The translations under genes and the position numbers were made by a program. A DNA stretch of 64,000 nt from Streptomyces tendae (lineage in GTDB: Bacteria > Actinomycetota > Actinomycetes > Streptomycetales > Streptomycetaceae), in the NCBI RefSeq assembly GCF_014650435.1, contig NZ_BMUY01000002.1, positions 62,001 through 126,000 on the forward strand, written 5' to 3'. The stretch's first letter is position 1. Each line of letters opens with the position of its first letter. Under the pieces are notes generated by a model, which did no database searches, had not been told where the DNA came from, and was given only the letters and a program-made list of their open reading frames with translations. Shown in pieces: positions 43,940-52,602 of the stretch.

Positions 43940-44462
43940 CGAAAACGGGGCCGGACCACTGCGCGGGCCGGCCCCGAAGCAAGCCACGCGCCAACCTGGC
44001 CTGCCGGGAGTTCCCGTACCGCTGATGGTGGAGCCAGGAGCGTCAGGGAGGAGCCCATGTTCTGGACATCGGCAGCCATGAGCGTGTCAAACGGGGTGCG
44101 TTGGGACAAGTGGTGGTGGACCGAAGTGACTTTTCCGATGACCCTGAAACGATCAAGGTGTGGTGTGTCCCGACGGTCATGAAGCGGAGTTCCTGGTCAG
44201 CGAATTGACTCAGACCGTGCCATAGCGAAATGCGGGCTGCTGGTGGCATACGTGGCGGTCGCCAGACGACTGGGTCTGATTTGCGGGCTGACTCAGAAAT
44301 GCGCCAACACACCCGGCTCGGTCCTGCGGTGGTGCTGCTCCTGGCAGGATTTCGGGAGCCGTTCAGGAGCGCCTACTCCTCACCGGCCGGATCACTTCGG
44401 AGTCAGGAGCGTGGTCGTGCGGCCACTGCCGACATCCGTTTTTCAGAGGTCAGGAGGACCCC
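43940..44462. other. Gene-poor accessory stretch
   Basis: This region holds the relic frame at 44026-44208 and otherwise no convincing gene. An ATG at 44057 with an excellent GGGAGGAG would encode 41 residues (MFWTSAAMSVSNG...), but the more protein-like sequence is in the neighbouring frame. Several CAGGAGCG-type direct repeats occur at about 44360-44420. Base composition is less GC-extreme than in neighbouring genes. Confidence 0.45.
44026..44208 (+). pseudogene. Relic: C-terminal fragment of an unidentified gene
   Basis: A frame open from 44026 to TGA 44206-44208 reads HVLDIGSHERVKRGALGQV, then VVDRSDFSDDPETIKVWCVPTVMKRSSWSAN. It looks like a genuine protein end but has no suitable start codon, while a perfect ribosome site plus ATG lies in another frame at 44057. 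This is consistent with a truncated or frameshifted gene left by a deletion. The parent family is not recognised. Confidence 0.35.
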
Positions 44463-44714
44463 GTGCCCAAGCATTCTCTCATCGCCCGGTCACGCCGAGC
44501 GCTTTGCTTCTCCAGGCAGGCGTGCGTGCCGGCAACAGCCGCTGGCGCAGTTGTCGTTGTCGTGATCGTTCTTGTGCTGTCAGGCCTCACCCTGACCAGC
44601 ACCATCGCTGTGGCCGCACAGGCCGCGACGGCCATCGCCGCCCTGGCAGCGCTCGCCGGCAACGACCGGGTGCGGCCCTCGAGCTGCGGGCGTGCCGCGG
44701 CGACGTGCCAGTGA
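44463..44714 (+). CDS. Small membrane protein, unknown
   Basis: An 83-residue protein from GTG 44463, preceded by AGGAGG. A basic N-terminus (MPKHSLIARSRRALCFSR) leads to one long hydrophobic region (about 24-68, VVVVVIVLVLSGLTLTSTIAVAAQAATAIAALAALAG), which could be two helices, and a short Cys-containing tail. It lies 12 nt before the next gene and is probably co-transcribed with it. Function unknown. Confidence 0.6.
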   Translation: MPKHSLIARSRRALCFSRQACVPATAAGAVVVVVIVLVLSGLTLTSTIAVAAQAATAIAALAALAGNDRVRPSSCGRAAATCQ

Positions 44715-44726
44715 CGGGCAACGGAC

Positions 44727-45845
44727 GTGGGGAGACCAGAACGAGCGGTGCCCTGGCCGGGCACAGCCAGAGCCGAACTCGCCGTGTTCTTGCGCGAGGG
44801 GCGATCCCGCAAAGGGCTCAGCTACGCGGTACTGGCCCAACGGACTTCGGCATACAGCGCAGCGACACTGCAGCGCGCGGCCGGCGGACGGAGCGTGCCG
44901 GGACGCAAAGTGGCTCGCGCGTATGCCGCGGCCTGTGGCCTGGACGTGGATGAAACGGACCGGTTATGGCTGGAAGCACGCCGTGAGGAACACGCGGAGG
45001 CTCACGTCACGAAGCGCCGATCCGTTCCCAAGCCGCGCATGATGCGCGATCTGGCAGACCTCGGCACCGGACTGGCCGATGTCCACGAGCGAGCGGGAGC
45101 ACCCTCGCGCCGCGAGATGGAGCGCCGAGCCCGTTCCGCCGGAGCCACGCTCTCCAGCAGCGCCGCCCAGCGCATCGTCAGCCGTCGGCAGGTACCCAGC
45201 TCACCCGAGCAGTTGGTGGCCTTCCTGCGCGCCTGTGAAGTACCCGAGAGGGACCACGCAGAATGGCTCCAGGCATGGGCACGCGTTCGACGGCACCAGG
45301 CCGTGGAGCTCAACGCCTCCAAAACCCTGCTCGACCTGCAGGAGGCCGAGGCGGCGGAGGACCCTTCCGGGCGGGTGACAGCCGAGCAGGCCGCCCAACT
45401 CCTGTCCTCCGCGGGCTACGCCCCCGCCGAGCGCTACCGGGGCTACCACGTGCCTTGGACGGTGCGCTGCCAGGTGTGCACCGCGGTGAAGCGGATCAGG
45501 CTCTCGGACCAGGCTGACGGCCGCACGAAACAGTGCACGCAGTGCGACAACGACGCGGAGCGCACCGTCCAGGAGGTATGGACCGCCCTCTTCGACCGGC
45601 AGCAATGGAAGGAGAAGGGCATGCCACCTACGGAGGCGGAGATGTTCCGCAGATGCCGGGTCGCCGGCGTCGAGCGCCGGCAGTCCCGGCTGCACATCAC
45701 CGTCGCAGCCCCCTCCGAAGTCTTCGCCACTGCAGGACTCGCCGATACGTCCGCCTGGGAGTCCCTCATAGCCGACGCCGTGAGCGAGAAGTTGGACACC
45801 GTCTCCGAGGTCATCTACGTCACCTACACCGACCGGCTGAACTGA
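44727..45845 (+). CDS. HTH DNA-binding protein with zinc-ribbon region and a TTA codon
   Basis: A 372-residue protein. Residues 15-75 (ELAVFLREGRSRKGLSYAVLAQRTSAYSAATLQRAAGGRSVPGRKVARAYAAACGLDVDE) form an XRE-like helix-turn-helix typical of Streptomyces mobile or accessory loci. A second HTH-like stretch appears at about 135-180. Residues 235-275 hold CQVC and CTQC spaced as a zinc ribbon (YRGYHVPWTVRCQVC...KQCTQC). A codon at 44964-44966 is TTA (Leu80), implying bldA dependence. GTG 44727 has a poor ribosome site; coupling to the preceding gene is likely. It neighbours tRNA-Thr and has no clear function. Confidence 0.75.
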   Translation: MGRPERAVPWPGTARAELAVFLREGRSRKGLSYAVLAQRTSAYSAATLQRAAGGRSVPGRKVARAYAAACGLDVDETDRLWLEARREEHAEAHVTKRRSVPKPRMMRDLADLGTGLADVHERAGAPSRREMERRARSAGATLSSSAAQRIVSRRQVPSSPEQLVAFLRACEVPERDHAEWLQAWARVRRHQAVELNASKTLLDLQEAEAAEDPSGRVTAEQAAQLLSSAGYAPAERYRGYHVPWTVRCQVCTAVKRIRLSDQADGRTKQCTQCDNDAERTVQEVWTALFDRQQWKEKGMPPTEAEMFRRCRVAGVERRQSRLHITVAAPSEVFATAGLADTSAWESLIADAVSEKLDTVSEVIYVTYTDRLN

Positions 45846-45887
45846 CCGCTGCTTGTACAGCGCAGCCCTCACCGCCGCGGAACGAAA

Positions 45888-45919
45888 AAGCCCAGCTCAG
45901 AAACATCCGAGCTGGGCTT
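45888..45919 (-). terminator. Rho-independent terminator of tRNA-Thr
   Basis: AAGCCCAGCTC (45888-45898) and GAGCTGGGCTT (45909-45919) pair perfectly over 11 bp with a 10-nt loop. On the minus strand the stem is followed by U residues (five in all with the stem end). It lies just after the tRNA 3' end. Confidence 0.85.
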
Positions 45920-45923
45920 CGAC

Positions 45924-46000
45924 TGGAGCCGCCTTCGGGATTCGAACCCGAGACCTACGCATTACGAGTGCGTTGCTCTGGCCATCTGAGCTAAGGCGGC
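45924..46000 (-). tRNA. tRNA-Thr (anticodon CGU)
   Basis: Read on the minus strand, GCCGCCT pairs with AGGCGGC as the acceptor stem. The D-arm is AGCTCAGATGGCC-like. The anticodon stem ACGCA/TGCGT encloses loop CTCGTAA with anticodon CGT for ACG codons. The T-arm has GGTTCGAATCC. The discriminator base is T and CCA is encoded (45924-45926). The mature body without CCA is 45927-46000. Its 3' half is a potential integration site for elements such as the accessory genes beside it. Confidence 0.96.
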
Positions 46001-46107
46001 GCGCTGTGCACCCATGGTGCGATCAGCAACGTCGGTAAGTCTACACAGTTTCCCGGGGTGCTCCGAACCCGCCCCGGAGGCGTGAGCTCCGGGGCGGCGG
46101 GGTGGAG

Positions 46108-47727
46108 CTACGAGCAGCGCTTGCCGTCTTCCGGTGCGGTGCCGCGCAGCAGGTACGTGTTGATCGCGGAGTCGATGCAGGTGCTGCCGCGGCCGTAGGC
46201 GGTGTGGCCGTCGCCCTCGTAAGTGAGGAGGCGGCCGGAGGCGAGCTGGGCGGAGAGGGCCTCGGCCCAGCGGTAGGGGGTGGCCGGGTCGCGGGTGGTG
46301 CCGACCACGACGATCGGGGTGGCGCCGGCCGCTTCGATGCGGTGCGGCTCCCCCGTGGGCTTCACCGGCCAGTACGCGCAGTTCAGGGAGGACCAGGCGA
46401 GGCCCTCGCCGAAGACCGGGGACGCCTTCTCGAACTCGGGCAGGGCGTCGCGCACCTCGTCCGGGGAGGAGAAGGCGGCGGGGAGGTCGAGGCAGTTCAC
46501 GGCGGCGTTGGCGAACATCAGGTTGCTGTAGCCGCCGTCGGCCTCGCGCTCGTAGTAGCTGTCGGAGAGGATCAGCAGGCCCGCGCCGTCCTTCTCCTTG
46601 ATCGCCGAGGTCAGGGACTCGCGCAGCTGCTGCCAGGCGCCCTCGTCGTACATCGCCGCGATCACGCCGGTGGTGGCGAGGGACTCGGTGAGCTTGCGGC
46701 CGTCGGCGTCTCCGGCGGGCAGGGGCTTCGCGTCCAGGTCGTCGAAGAAGGACTTCAGGTTCTTGCCGACCTGGTCGGGGGCGGTGTTCTTGTCGCCGAG
46801 GGGGCAGTCCGGCTGCCGTACGCAGTCCTTCGCGAAGGACTGGAACGCCGTCTCGAAGCCCTCCGTCTGCTCCAGGTTCAGGCGGCGGGCGGGCAGCGAG
46901 GGGTCCATCGCGCCGTCCAGGACCAGACGGCCCGTCCGGTCGGGGAACAGACCGGCGTAGGTCGCGCCCAGGAACGTGCCGTACGACGCTCCGACGTAGG
47001 TCAGCTTCTCGTCGCCCAGCACGGCGCGCAGGACGTCCATGTCGCGTGCCGCCTCGACCGTGGAGACGTGGCGCAGCAGCTTCGGCGCGTCCGCCCCGCA
47101 GCCCTCGGCGAACTCCTTGTAGGCGTCGACCAGCTCGTCCGTCTCGCCCGCGTCGTCCGGTGTGACGTCGGTCTGGGTGTACGCGTCCATCTCGGGGCCG
47201 TCGAGACACTCGACGGGCTCGCTGCGGGCCACGCCCCGCGGGTCGACCGCGACCATGTCGTACTGGGCGCGGACCTTCGCCGGGTAGCCGATGCCCGCGT
47301 ACTGCTGGAGGTAGCCGATCGCCGAGCCGCCCGGTCCGCCCGGGTTGACCAGCAGCGAGCCGAGCCGCTTGCCCGGTCCGGTGGCCTTCTTGCGGGCCAC
47401 CGCGAGCCGGACGTCGCCCTCGCCCGGCTTGGCGTAGTCGAGCGGGGCCTTCATGGTGGCGCACTGGAAGCCGGGGACGCCGCAGTCGCGCCAGGCGAGC
47501 TTCTGCTCGTAGTACGGCGACAGCTCGGAGGGCGTGGCCTGCGGCAGTGGGGTCAGGGCCGCCGTGGCCGCCTCCGTCGAGCCCACCGCCTGGGCCGCGG
47601 GGGAGCCGGCGGACGTCGACGCGCCCCCGGCCGAGCAGGCGGTGGCGAGCAGCGCGGCGGCGAGCAGCGCGCCTCGGAAACGGGTGCTGCCGGTGCGGGT
47701 CCTGCGGTGAGTGCGCCTTGTGTGCAT
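46108..47727 (-). CDS. Secreted lipoprotein peptidase, tripeptidyl-aminopeptidase (Tap/SlpD) type
   Basis: A 539-residue S33-family serine peptidase anchored outside the cell. An Arg-rich N-terminus and LLAAALLATAC form a lipoprotein signal with lipobox. The oxyanion loop GSLLVNPGGPGGSAIGYLQQY, DMVAVDPRGVARSEPVEC, the nucleophile elbow LTYVGASYGTFLGATYAGLFP and a C-terminal TAP-like part (VVGTTRDPATPYRWAEAL and EGDGHTAYGRGSTCIDSAINTYL with the catalytic His) are clear. Mycelium-associated Streptomyces peptidases of this type release N-terminal peptides. TACGCT 6 nt before the ATG (47734-47739) predicts a leaderless mRNA. Confidence 0.92.
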   Translation of the reverse strand: MHTRRTHRRTRTGSTRFRGALLAAALLATACSAGGASTSAGSPAAQAVGSTEAATAALTPLPQATPSELSPYYEQKLAWRDCGVPGFQCATMKAPLDYAKPGEGDVRLAVARKKATGPGKRLGSLLVNPGGPGGSAIGYLQQYAGIGYPAKVRAQYDMVAVDPRGVARSEPVECLDGPEMDAYTQTDVTPDDAGETDELVDAYKEFAEGCGADAPKLLRHVSTVEAARDMDVLRAVLGDEKLTYVGASYGTFLGATYAGLFPDRTGRLVLDGAMDPSLPARRLNLEQTEGFETAFQSFAKDCVRQPDCPLGDKNTAPDQVGKNLKSFFDDLDAKPLPAGDADGRKLTESLATTGVIAAMYDEGAWQQLRESLTSAIKEKDGAGLLILSDSYYEREADGGYSNLMFANAAVNCLDLPAAFSSPDEVRDALPEFEKASPVFGEGLAWSSLNCAYWPVKPTGEPHRIEAAGATPIVVVGTTRDPATPYRWAEALSAQLASGRLLTYEGDGHTAYGRGSTCIDSAINTYLLRGTAPEDGKRCS

Positions 47728-47859
47728 TCAGCGAGCGTAACTCTCCGCGACGACCTCGTTGCGGTGCGTGGTTCGCGTGCCTCGTACGTGTTACGGCGTC
47801 AACCGGGCGGGACGTCGGCGGCGCCCGGCCGGGCCCCGGCACGGTCCGGGGGCGGATGC

Positions 47860-49065
47860 TCAGCCCGATCTGAGCGCCATCGTCATCGCCTCCACCGCCA
47901 GCAGTGGCGGCACGTTGCGGTCCAGGGCCTCTCCGCACGCGGCGATCGCCTCGATGCGGCGCAGCGTGGACTCGGGCGTGCTGCCCCGGGCGAGCCCCTC
48001 CAGGGCGTCCTCCGCGTCGGCGTTGGCGATCGCCACGCGGGTGCCTAGCTGGAGGGCGAGGACGTCGCGGTAGAAGCCGGTCAGCTCGCTCAGGGCGAGG
48101 TCGAGGCTGTTGCGCTGGGTGCGCGCCTTGCGGCGTTTCTGGTCGGCCTCCAGATCCTTGATCACGCCGGCCGTGCCGCGCGGGAGTCGGCCGCCCTGGG
48201 CCGCGCCCAGGGCCGCCTTCAGTTCCTCGGTCTCCTTGGCGTCCATCTCCTCGGCGAGCTGCTTGGCGTCCTCCGCCGCGGCGTCGACCAGTTCCTGGGC
48301 CGCCTTGAGGGCGCCGCCGACGTCCTCGACCCGCAGCGGCAGCTTCAGCACGGCGGCCCGGCGGTCGCGGGCGGCCTTGTCGGTGGCCAGTCGGCGGGCG
48401 CGGTCGATGTGGCCCTGGGTGGCACGGGCCGCCGCGGCTGCGACGTCCGGTTCGATGCCCTCGCGCCGTACGAGCATGTCGGCGACGGCCTCCACCGACG
48501 GCGTGCGCAGGTTCAGGTGGCGGCAGCGGGAGCGGATCGTGGGCAGGACGTCTTCGACGGAGGGGGCGCACAGCAGCCACACGGTGCGCGGCGCCGGCTC
48601 CTCCACGGCCTTCAGGACGGCGTTGGCCGACTTCTCGTTCAGCCGCTCGGCCTCCTCTACGAGGATGATCTGCCAGCGGCCGTTCGCGGGTGAGGTGAAC
48701 GACTTGCGGACGGTGTCCCGCATGTCCTGGGCGCGGATCTCGGCGCCCAGCGCGACCACGGTGCTGACGTCCGCGTGGGTGCCGACCAGTGCCGTGTGGC
48801 AGCCGTCGCAGAAGCCGCAGCCGGGGACGCCGCCGAGGGCGCGGTCGGGGCTCACGCACTGCAGCGCGGCGGCGAACGCCCGGGCCGTCTGCGCCACGCC
48901 GGAGCCGGGCGGGCCGGTGAACAGCCAGGCGTGCGTCATGCTCGTCGCCTGCGGCAGCGGGCCCTCGGCCGCGGCGGCGGTGACGAAGGCGTCGGCGTCC
49001 CGGGCGGCGGCGGCGAGCGGCTCGCACACCTTCTCCTGCCCGACGAGGTCGTCCCATACGGTCAT
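47860..49065 (-). CDS. holB: DNA polymerase III delta-prime subunit
   Basis: A 401-residue clamp-loader AAA+ subunit: VWDDLVGQEKVCEPLAAAARD, then LFTGPPGSGVAQTARAFAAALQC (a P-loop whose Lys-Thr is replaced, so ATP binding is doubtful, as in many delta-prime subunits), a zinc module CVSPDRALGGVPGCGFCDGCH, ILVEEAERLNEKSANAVLKAVEEP and sensor SRCRHLNLR. It opens the beta clamp with tau and delta. ATG 49065 is used; tmk lies upstream on the same strand, an order common in actinobacteria. Confidence 0.94.
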   Translation of the reverse strand: MTVWDDLVGQEKVCEPLAAAARDADAFVTAAAAEGPLPQATSMTHAWLFTGPPGSGVAQTARAFAAALQCVSPDRALGGVPGCGFCDGCHTALVGTHADVSTVVALGAEIRAQDMRDTVRKSFTSPANGRWQIILVEEAERLNEKSANAVLKAVEEPAPRTVWLLCAPSVEDVLPTIRSRCRHLNLRTPSVEAVADMLVRREGIEPDVAAAAARATQGHIDRARRLATDKAARDRRAAVLKLPLRVEDVGGALKAAQELVDAAAEDAKQLAEEMDAKETEELKAALGAAQGGRLPRGTAGVIKDLEADQKRRKARTQRNSLDLALSELTGFYRDVLALQLGTRVAIANADAEDALEGLARGSTPESTLRRIEAIAACGEALDRNVPPLLAVEAMTMALRSG

Positions 49066-49084
49066 GGGTCACGCCGTCCTTCCC

Positions 49085-49138
49085 TCACACAGAGCCGGTC
49101 ACACAGAGCCGGTCACACCGAACCGTCACACCGAGCCG
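49085..49138. repeat. Four tandem 13-14-bp repeats between tmk and holB
   Basis: TCACACAGAGCCGG occurs at 49085-49098 and 49099-49112, then TCACACCGAACCG and TCACACCGAGCCG to 49138. The array lies just upstream of the holB start on the minus strand and may modulate its transcription or be slippage-prone spacer. Confidence 0.65.
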
Positions 49139-49232
49139 CCGCGCTGATCCGCGTCGCGCCCTCCATTGTGCGGGTCGGCACTGACAACGCGGCGGGCCGC
49201 CGGAGCACGCACGGCCCCGGCGGTCCCGGTGC

Positions 49233-52200
49233 TCAGCGTCGTCCTCGGCCCCTGCCCCGGCCCCGGCCACCGCGGCCGTCGTCGTCGCGGCCGCCCTCGG
49301 CCTCGTCGTGCGGGCCGAGCAGCTCGTCCGCCAGGGTCGGCAGGTCGTCCAGCGGGGTCTCCTCGGCCCAGTCGGACCGGCGCCTGCGGGACGGCGGTGC
49401 CTCGTCCGGGTCGATCTGGGGCAGCTCGCGCGTGCGGTCCTGGGCCTCCTCGGCCGGGGAATCCTCCCGGAAGTAGCCCGGCGGCACCCGGTCGGCGGGG
49501 TCGTCCCCGCGCACGGGCGGCAGTACGGCCGTCTCGTCGGCGGCTCCCGACGGCGCCACGGGCGGCAGTACGGCCGTCTCCTCGGCGTCGCGCGGCTCCA
49601 CCGCCGGAAGCACCGCCGTCTCGTCGGCGGCGCCGGACGGCACCGGCGGCTTGGGCAGCTCGGTCGTCACCTCGGACTCGGACTCGCCGGACGCCCGGCC
49701 GCCGTCGCCGCGAGCTCCCCGGGCGTCGGTGCCGTCCTCGGCGTCGTCGGCACGGTCGTCGTCGGGCGTGTCCCGCACCGGCCGCAGTACGGCGGTGTCC
49801 TCCACCGGACCGCCGGAGGCGTTGGTCGGGGTCACGATCGGGGTCGGCACGGTCGCCGCGTCGGTGGGGGTCGAGGCGGCCGGCTTCGGACGGGGCGCGT
49901 CCGCCGCCGCGGGGGCCGCCGACTTGGGACCGGCCGCGGCCGCGGCCGCCGCCTGCTCCGCCGCCCGGCGTGCCTCCTCGGCGCGCAGCAGGGCCTCCTC
50001 GGCCTTGCGCTGCTTCTCCAGGCGCCGGGCCTCGGCCTCGGCGCGCAGCCGCTCCTCCTCCTCGGCCTGCTTGCGGCGCCGCTCCTCCTCGGCCCGCAGC
50101 CGCGCCTCCTCCTCGGCGCGCGCCTTCTCCTCCGCGAGGAGCCGGGCCCGCTCCTCCTCGGCCTTGCGACGGGCTTCCTCGGCCCGCTGCCTGGCCTCCT
50201 CGGCCTGCCGCTCGGCCTCGCGCCGCTGCGCCTCCTCCAGCTCGCGCCGCTTGCGCTCCTCCTCCTCGGCGCGCACCCGCGCCTCCTCCTCGAGGCGCTC
50301 GCGCTCCAGGCGCTCCTCCTCGGCCTTGCGGGCCGCCTCTTCCTCGGCCTTGCGGCGGGCTTCCTCCTCCGCCTTGCGGCGCGCCTCCTCCTGGGCCTTG
50401 ATCTCGGCCTCGGACAGCGGCAGCACCTGGTCCAGCCGGTGCCGTACGACGGTGGTGACGGCCTCCGCCTCCTGACCGGCGTCCACGACGAGGTAGCGCC
50501 CGGGGTCGGCGGCGGCCAGGGTGAGGAAACCGGAGCGCACGCGCGCGTGGAACTCGGCGGGCTCCGACTCGAGGCGGTCCGGCGCCTCGGTGAACCGCTC
50601 GCGGGCGGCCTCCGGCGACACGTCCAGCAGGACGGTCAGGTGCGGTACGAGCCCGTTGGTGGCCCAGCGGTTGATCCGGGCGATCTCGGTGGGCGACAGG
50701 TCGCGTCCGGCGCCCTGGTAGGCGACCGAGGAGTCGATGTAGCGGTCGGAGATGACCACGGCGCCGCGCTCCAGGGCGGGCCGGACCACGGTGTCGACGT
50801 GCTCCGCGCGGTCGGCGGCGTACAGCAGGGCCTCCGCGCGATGCGACAGTCCCGCGCTGGAGACGTCCAGCAGGATGGAGCGCAGGCGCTTGCCCACCGG
50901 CGTCGCCCCCGGCTCCCGGGTGAGCACCACCTCGTGTCCCTTGCCGCGGATCCACTCGGCGAGGGCCTCGGCCTGGGTGGACTTGCCGGCGCCGTCGCCG
51001 CCCTCCAGGGCGATGAAGAAGCCGGTCGCGGCGGGGGTCGGCACCGGGTCGTCGCCGCCGAGCAGCGCGTCCCGCAGGTCGTGCCGCAGCGGCACGCCGG
51101 AGCGGTCGTCGACCTTGGCCAGGACCAGCGCGGCCAGCGGCAGCAGCAGCGCGCCGAGCAGCATGAGGACGAACGCGGCGCCGCCGTGGGCGAAGACGAA
51201 CTTGCCGTTCTCCAGCCGGTGCGGTCCGATCGCCGCGGCCACGACAGGACCGACGACGGCACCGAGCGCCACGCAGACCCGGACGACCGCGTGCAGGTGC
51301 TCGGTCGTCCGTGCCCGGCGGTGGTCCTCGGTCTCCTGGTCGAGCAGCGCGTGCCCGGTGTTCGCGGCCACGCCCGCGCCGACGCCGGCCAGCGCGAGGA
51401 GCAGCAGGACGGTCGTGTCGTCCGGGACGAGTCCGGCGGCCAGCAGGGAGACGCCGGCGAAGGCGATGGCCAGGGCGAGCAGCCGCCGCCGGGACAGGGA
51501 GGGCAGCAGGGCGGGGGCGGTGCGGATGCCGACGACGACGCCGCCGGTCAGCGCGCCCACGGCCAGACCGTAGAGCACCGGGCCGCCGCCCAGGTCCTTG
51601 GCGTGCAGCACCGCGACGGCGACCGTGGCGGCCACCACCGCGGCGACCGCGGCGCAGGCGAACACCAGCAGCGGGAGCGCGCCGGTGCGGCCCTTGTCGA
51701 CGCCGCTGCCGCTCTTGGGGCGGCGCATGCCCTCCAGCGGCGACCGCGCGCGCGGGGTGCGCATCGCGGGCAGCTCCAGGAAGGTCACCACGGACAGGGA
51801 CGCGGCGAACAGCCCGGCCGCCACGTACGAGCCGAGCGCCGCCTGGTGCTCGGCGAACCAGTCGACGCCGGCACCCAGGAGGTTGTTCAGGAGCCCCGCG
51901 ACGACCAGCACGGCGGCCGCGAGGGGGATCGCCACGAAGCTCGTGCGCAGCGAGAGGCGGCGCAGCGCGTCCATGTGGTCCGGCAGCGGCCGTACCGTCG
52001 CGCCCTCCAGGGGCGGGGCGGGCAGCAGCGCCGGGGCCGCGCTCTCCCGGCACACCGTCCAGAAGCGCTCGGCGACGCCGGTGACGAAGACGGTCACCAG
52101 GAGGACGGCGAGCGCGTCGTCGGGCGTCCAGTCGATCCACAGGGGCGCGACGATCAGCAGCGCGGCCCGCAGCCCGTCGGCGCCGACCATGGTCCAGCGC

Positions 52201-52547
52201 CGGTCGAGCGGACCGTCCTGCGAGGTGAGTGAGGTCAGGGGCCCGAGCAGAACGGCGCCGAAGAGCAGCGTCGCCAGGATGCGGACGCCGAAAACGGTCG
52301 CCACTGCGAACGCCACGCCCCGGTAGCCCCCGCCGAACGAGCCCGCGCCGATCGCGGCCTGGACGGCGAGGAGGACCAGCACCAGCAGGGCGAGGATGTC
52401 GCCGACACCCCCCACCAGCTGTGCGCTCCACAAACGCCTCAGCTGCGGACGGCGCAGCAGGGCGCGGACGGCGCGCTCGCGGGAGTCCGCGACCAGGGCG
52501 TCGTCCGGGGCCGGGTGAGGGGCCGTTGGCTGCTCGGCTCGCGTCAT
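49233..52547 (-). CDS. tmk: MFS-like transporter fused to thymidylate kinase with coiled-coil tail
   Basis: A 1104-residue protein with three parts. Residues about 45-490 hold 10-12 membrane helices resembling an MFS transporter. Residues about 503-712 are thymidylate kinase (dTMP to dTDP), with P-loop FFIALEGGDGAGKSTQAEAL near 510, TREPGATPVGKRLRSILL, and VISDRYIDSSVAYQGAGRDL. Residues about 715-880 are an extreme Glu/Arg/Ala coiled coil. The disordered remainder has repeated DETAVLPxV units and an Arg/Gly end. Typical Tmk is about 210 residues. The kinase should be cytoplasmic next to the membrane. TAGGCT 6 nt before the ATG (52554-52559) suggests a leaderless mRNA. Confidence 0.95.
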   Translation of the reverse strand: MTRAEQPTAPHPAPDDALVADSRERAVRALLRRPQLRRLWSAQLVGGVGDILALLVLVLLAVQAAIGAGSFGGGYRGVAFAVATVFGVRILATLLFGAVLLGPLTSLTSQDGPLDRRWTMVGADGLRAALLIVAPLWIDWTPDDALAVLLVTVFVTGVAERFWTVCRESAAPALLPAPPLEGATVRPLPDHMDALRRLSLRTSFVAIPLAAAVLVVAGLLNNLLGAGVDWFAEHQAALGSYVAAGLFAASLSVVTFLELPAMRTPRARSPLEGMRRPKSGSGVDKGRTGALPLLVFACAAVAAVVAATVAVAVLHAKDLGGGPVLYGLAVGALTGGVVVGIRTAPALLPSLSRRRLLALAIAFAGVSLLAAGLVPDDTTVLLLLALAGVGAGVAANTGHALLDQETEDHRRARTTEHLHAVVRVCVALGAVVGPVVAAAIGPHRLENGKFVFAHGGAAFVLMLLGALLLPLAALVLAKVDDRSGVPLRHDLRDALLGGDDPVPTPAATGFFIALEGGDGAGKSTQAEALAEWIRGKGHEVVLTREPGATPVGKRLRSILLDVSSAGLSHRAEALLYAADRAEHVDTVVRPALERGAVVISDRYIDSSVAYQGAGRDLSPTEIARINRWATNGLVPHLTVLLDVSPEAARERFTEAPDRLESEPAEFHARVRSGFLTLAAADPGRYLVVDAGQEAEAVTTVVRHRLDQVLPLSEAEIKAQEEARRKAEEEARRKAEEEAARKAEEERLERERLEEEARVRAEEEERKRRELEEAQRREAERQAEEARQRAEEARRKAEEERARLLAEEKARAEEEARLRAEEERRRKQAEEEERLRAEAEARRLEKQRKAEEALLRAEEARRAAEQAAAAAAAGPKSAAPAAADAPRPKPAASTPTDAATVPTPIVTPTNASGGPVEDTAVLRPVRDTPDDDRADDAEDGTDARGARGDGGRASGESESEVTTELPKPPVPSGAADETAVLPAVEPRDAEETAVLPPVAPSGAADETAVLPPVRGDDPADRVPPGYFREDSPAEEAQDRTRELPQIDPDEAPPSRRRRSDWAEETPLDDLPTLADELLGPHDEAEGGRDDDGRGGRGRGRGRGRR

Positions 52548-52602
52548 GCGTTCAGCCTATCGGTCGCCGCCGACAGTCCGGTGTGCCCGGCCGAACGTAC
52601 GC

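Noticed and set aside
43067..44182. Plus-strand frame running from within the Clp_N-like gene to 44182
   Set aside because: Most of it is the antisense of the Clp_N-like gene; only its last 41 codons have a ribosome site, and these are not protein-like.
44043..44312. 89-codon minus-strand frame near the relic
   Set aside because: No ribosome site or codon bias; the plus-strand tail reads more like protein.
46102..49072. Very long frames opposite and alongside the peptidase and holB genes
   Set aside because: Repetitive Arg/Gly/Pro composition and overlap with well-supported genes.
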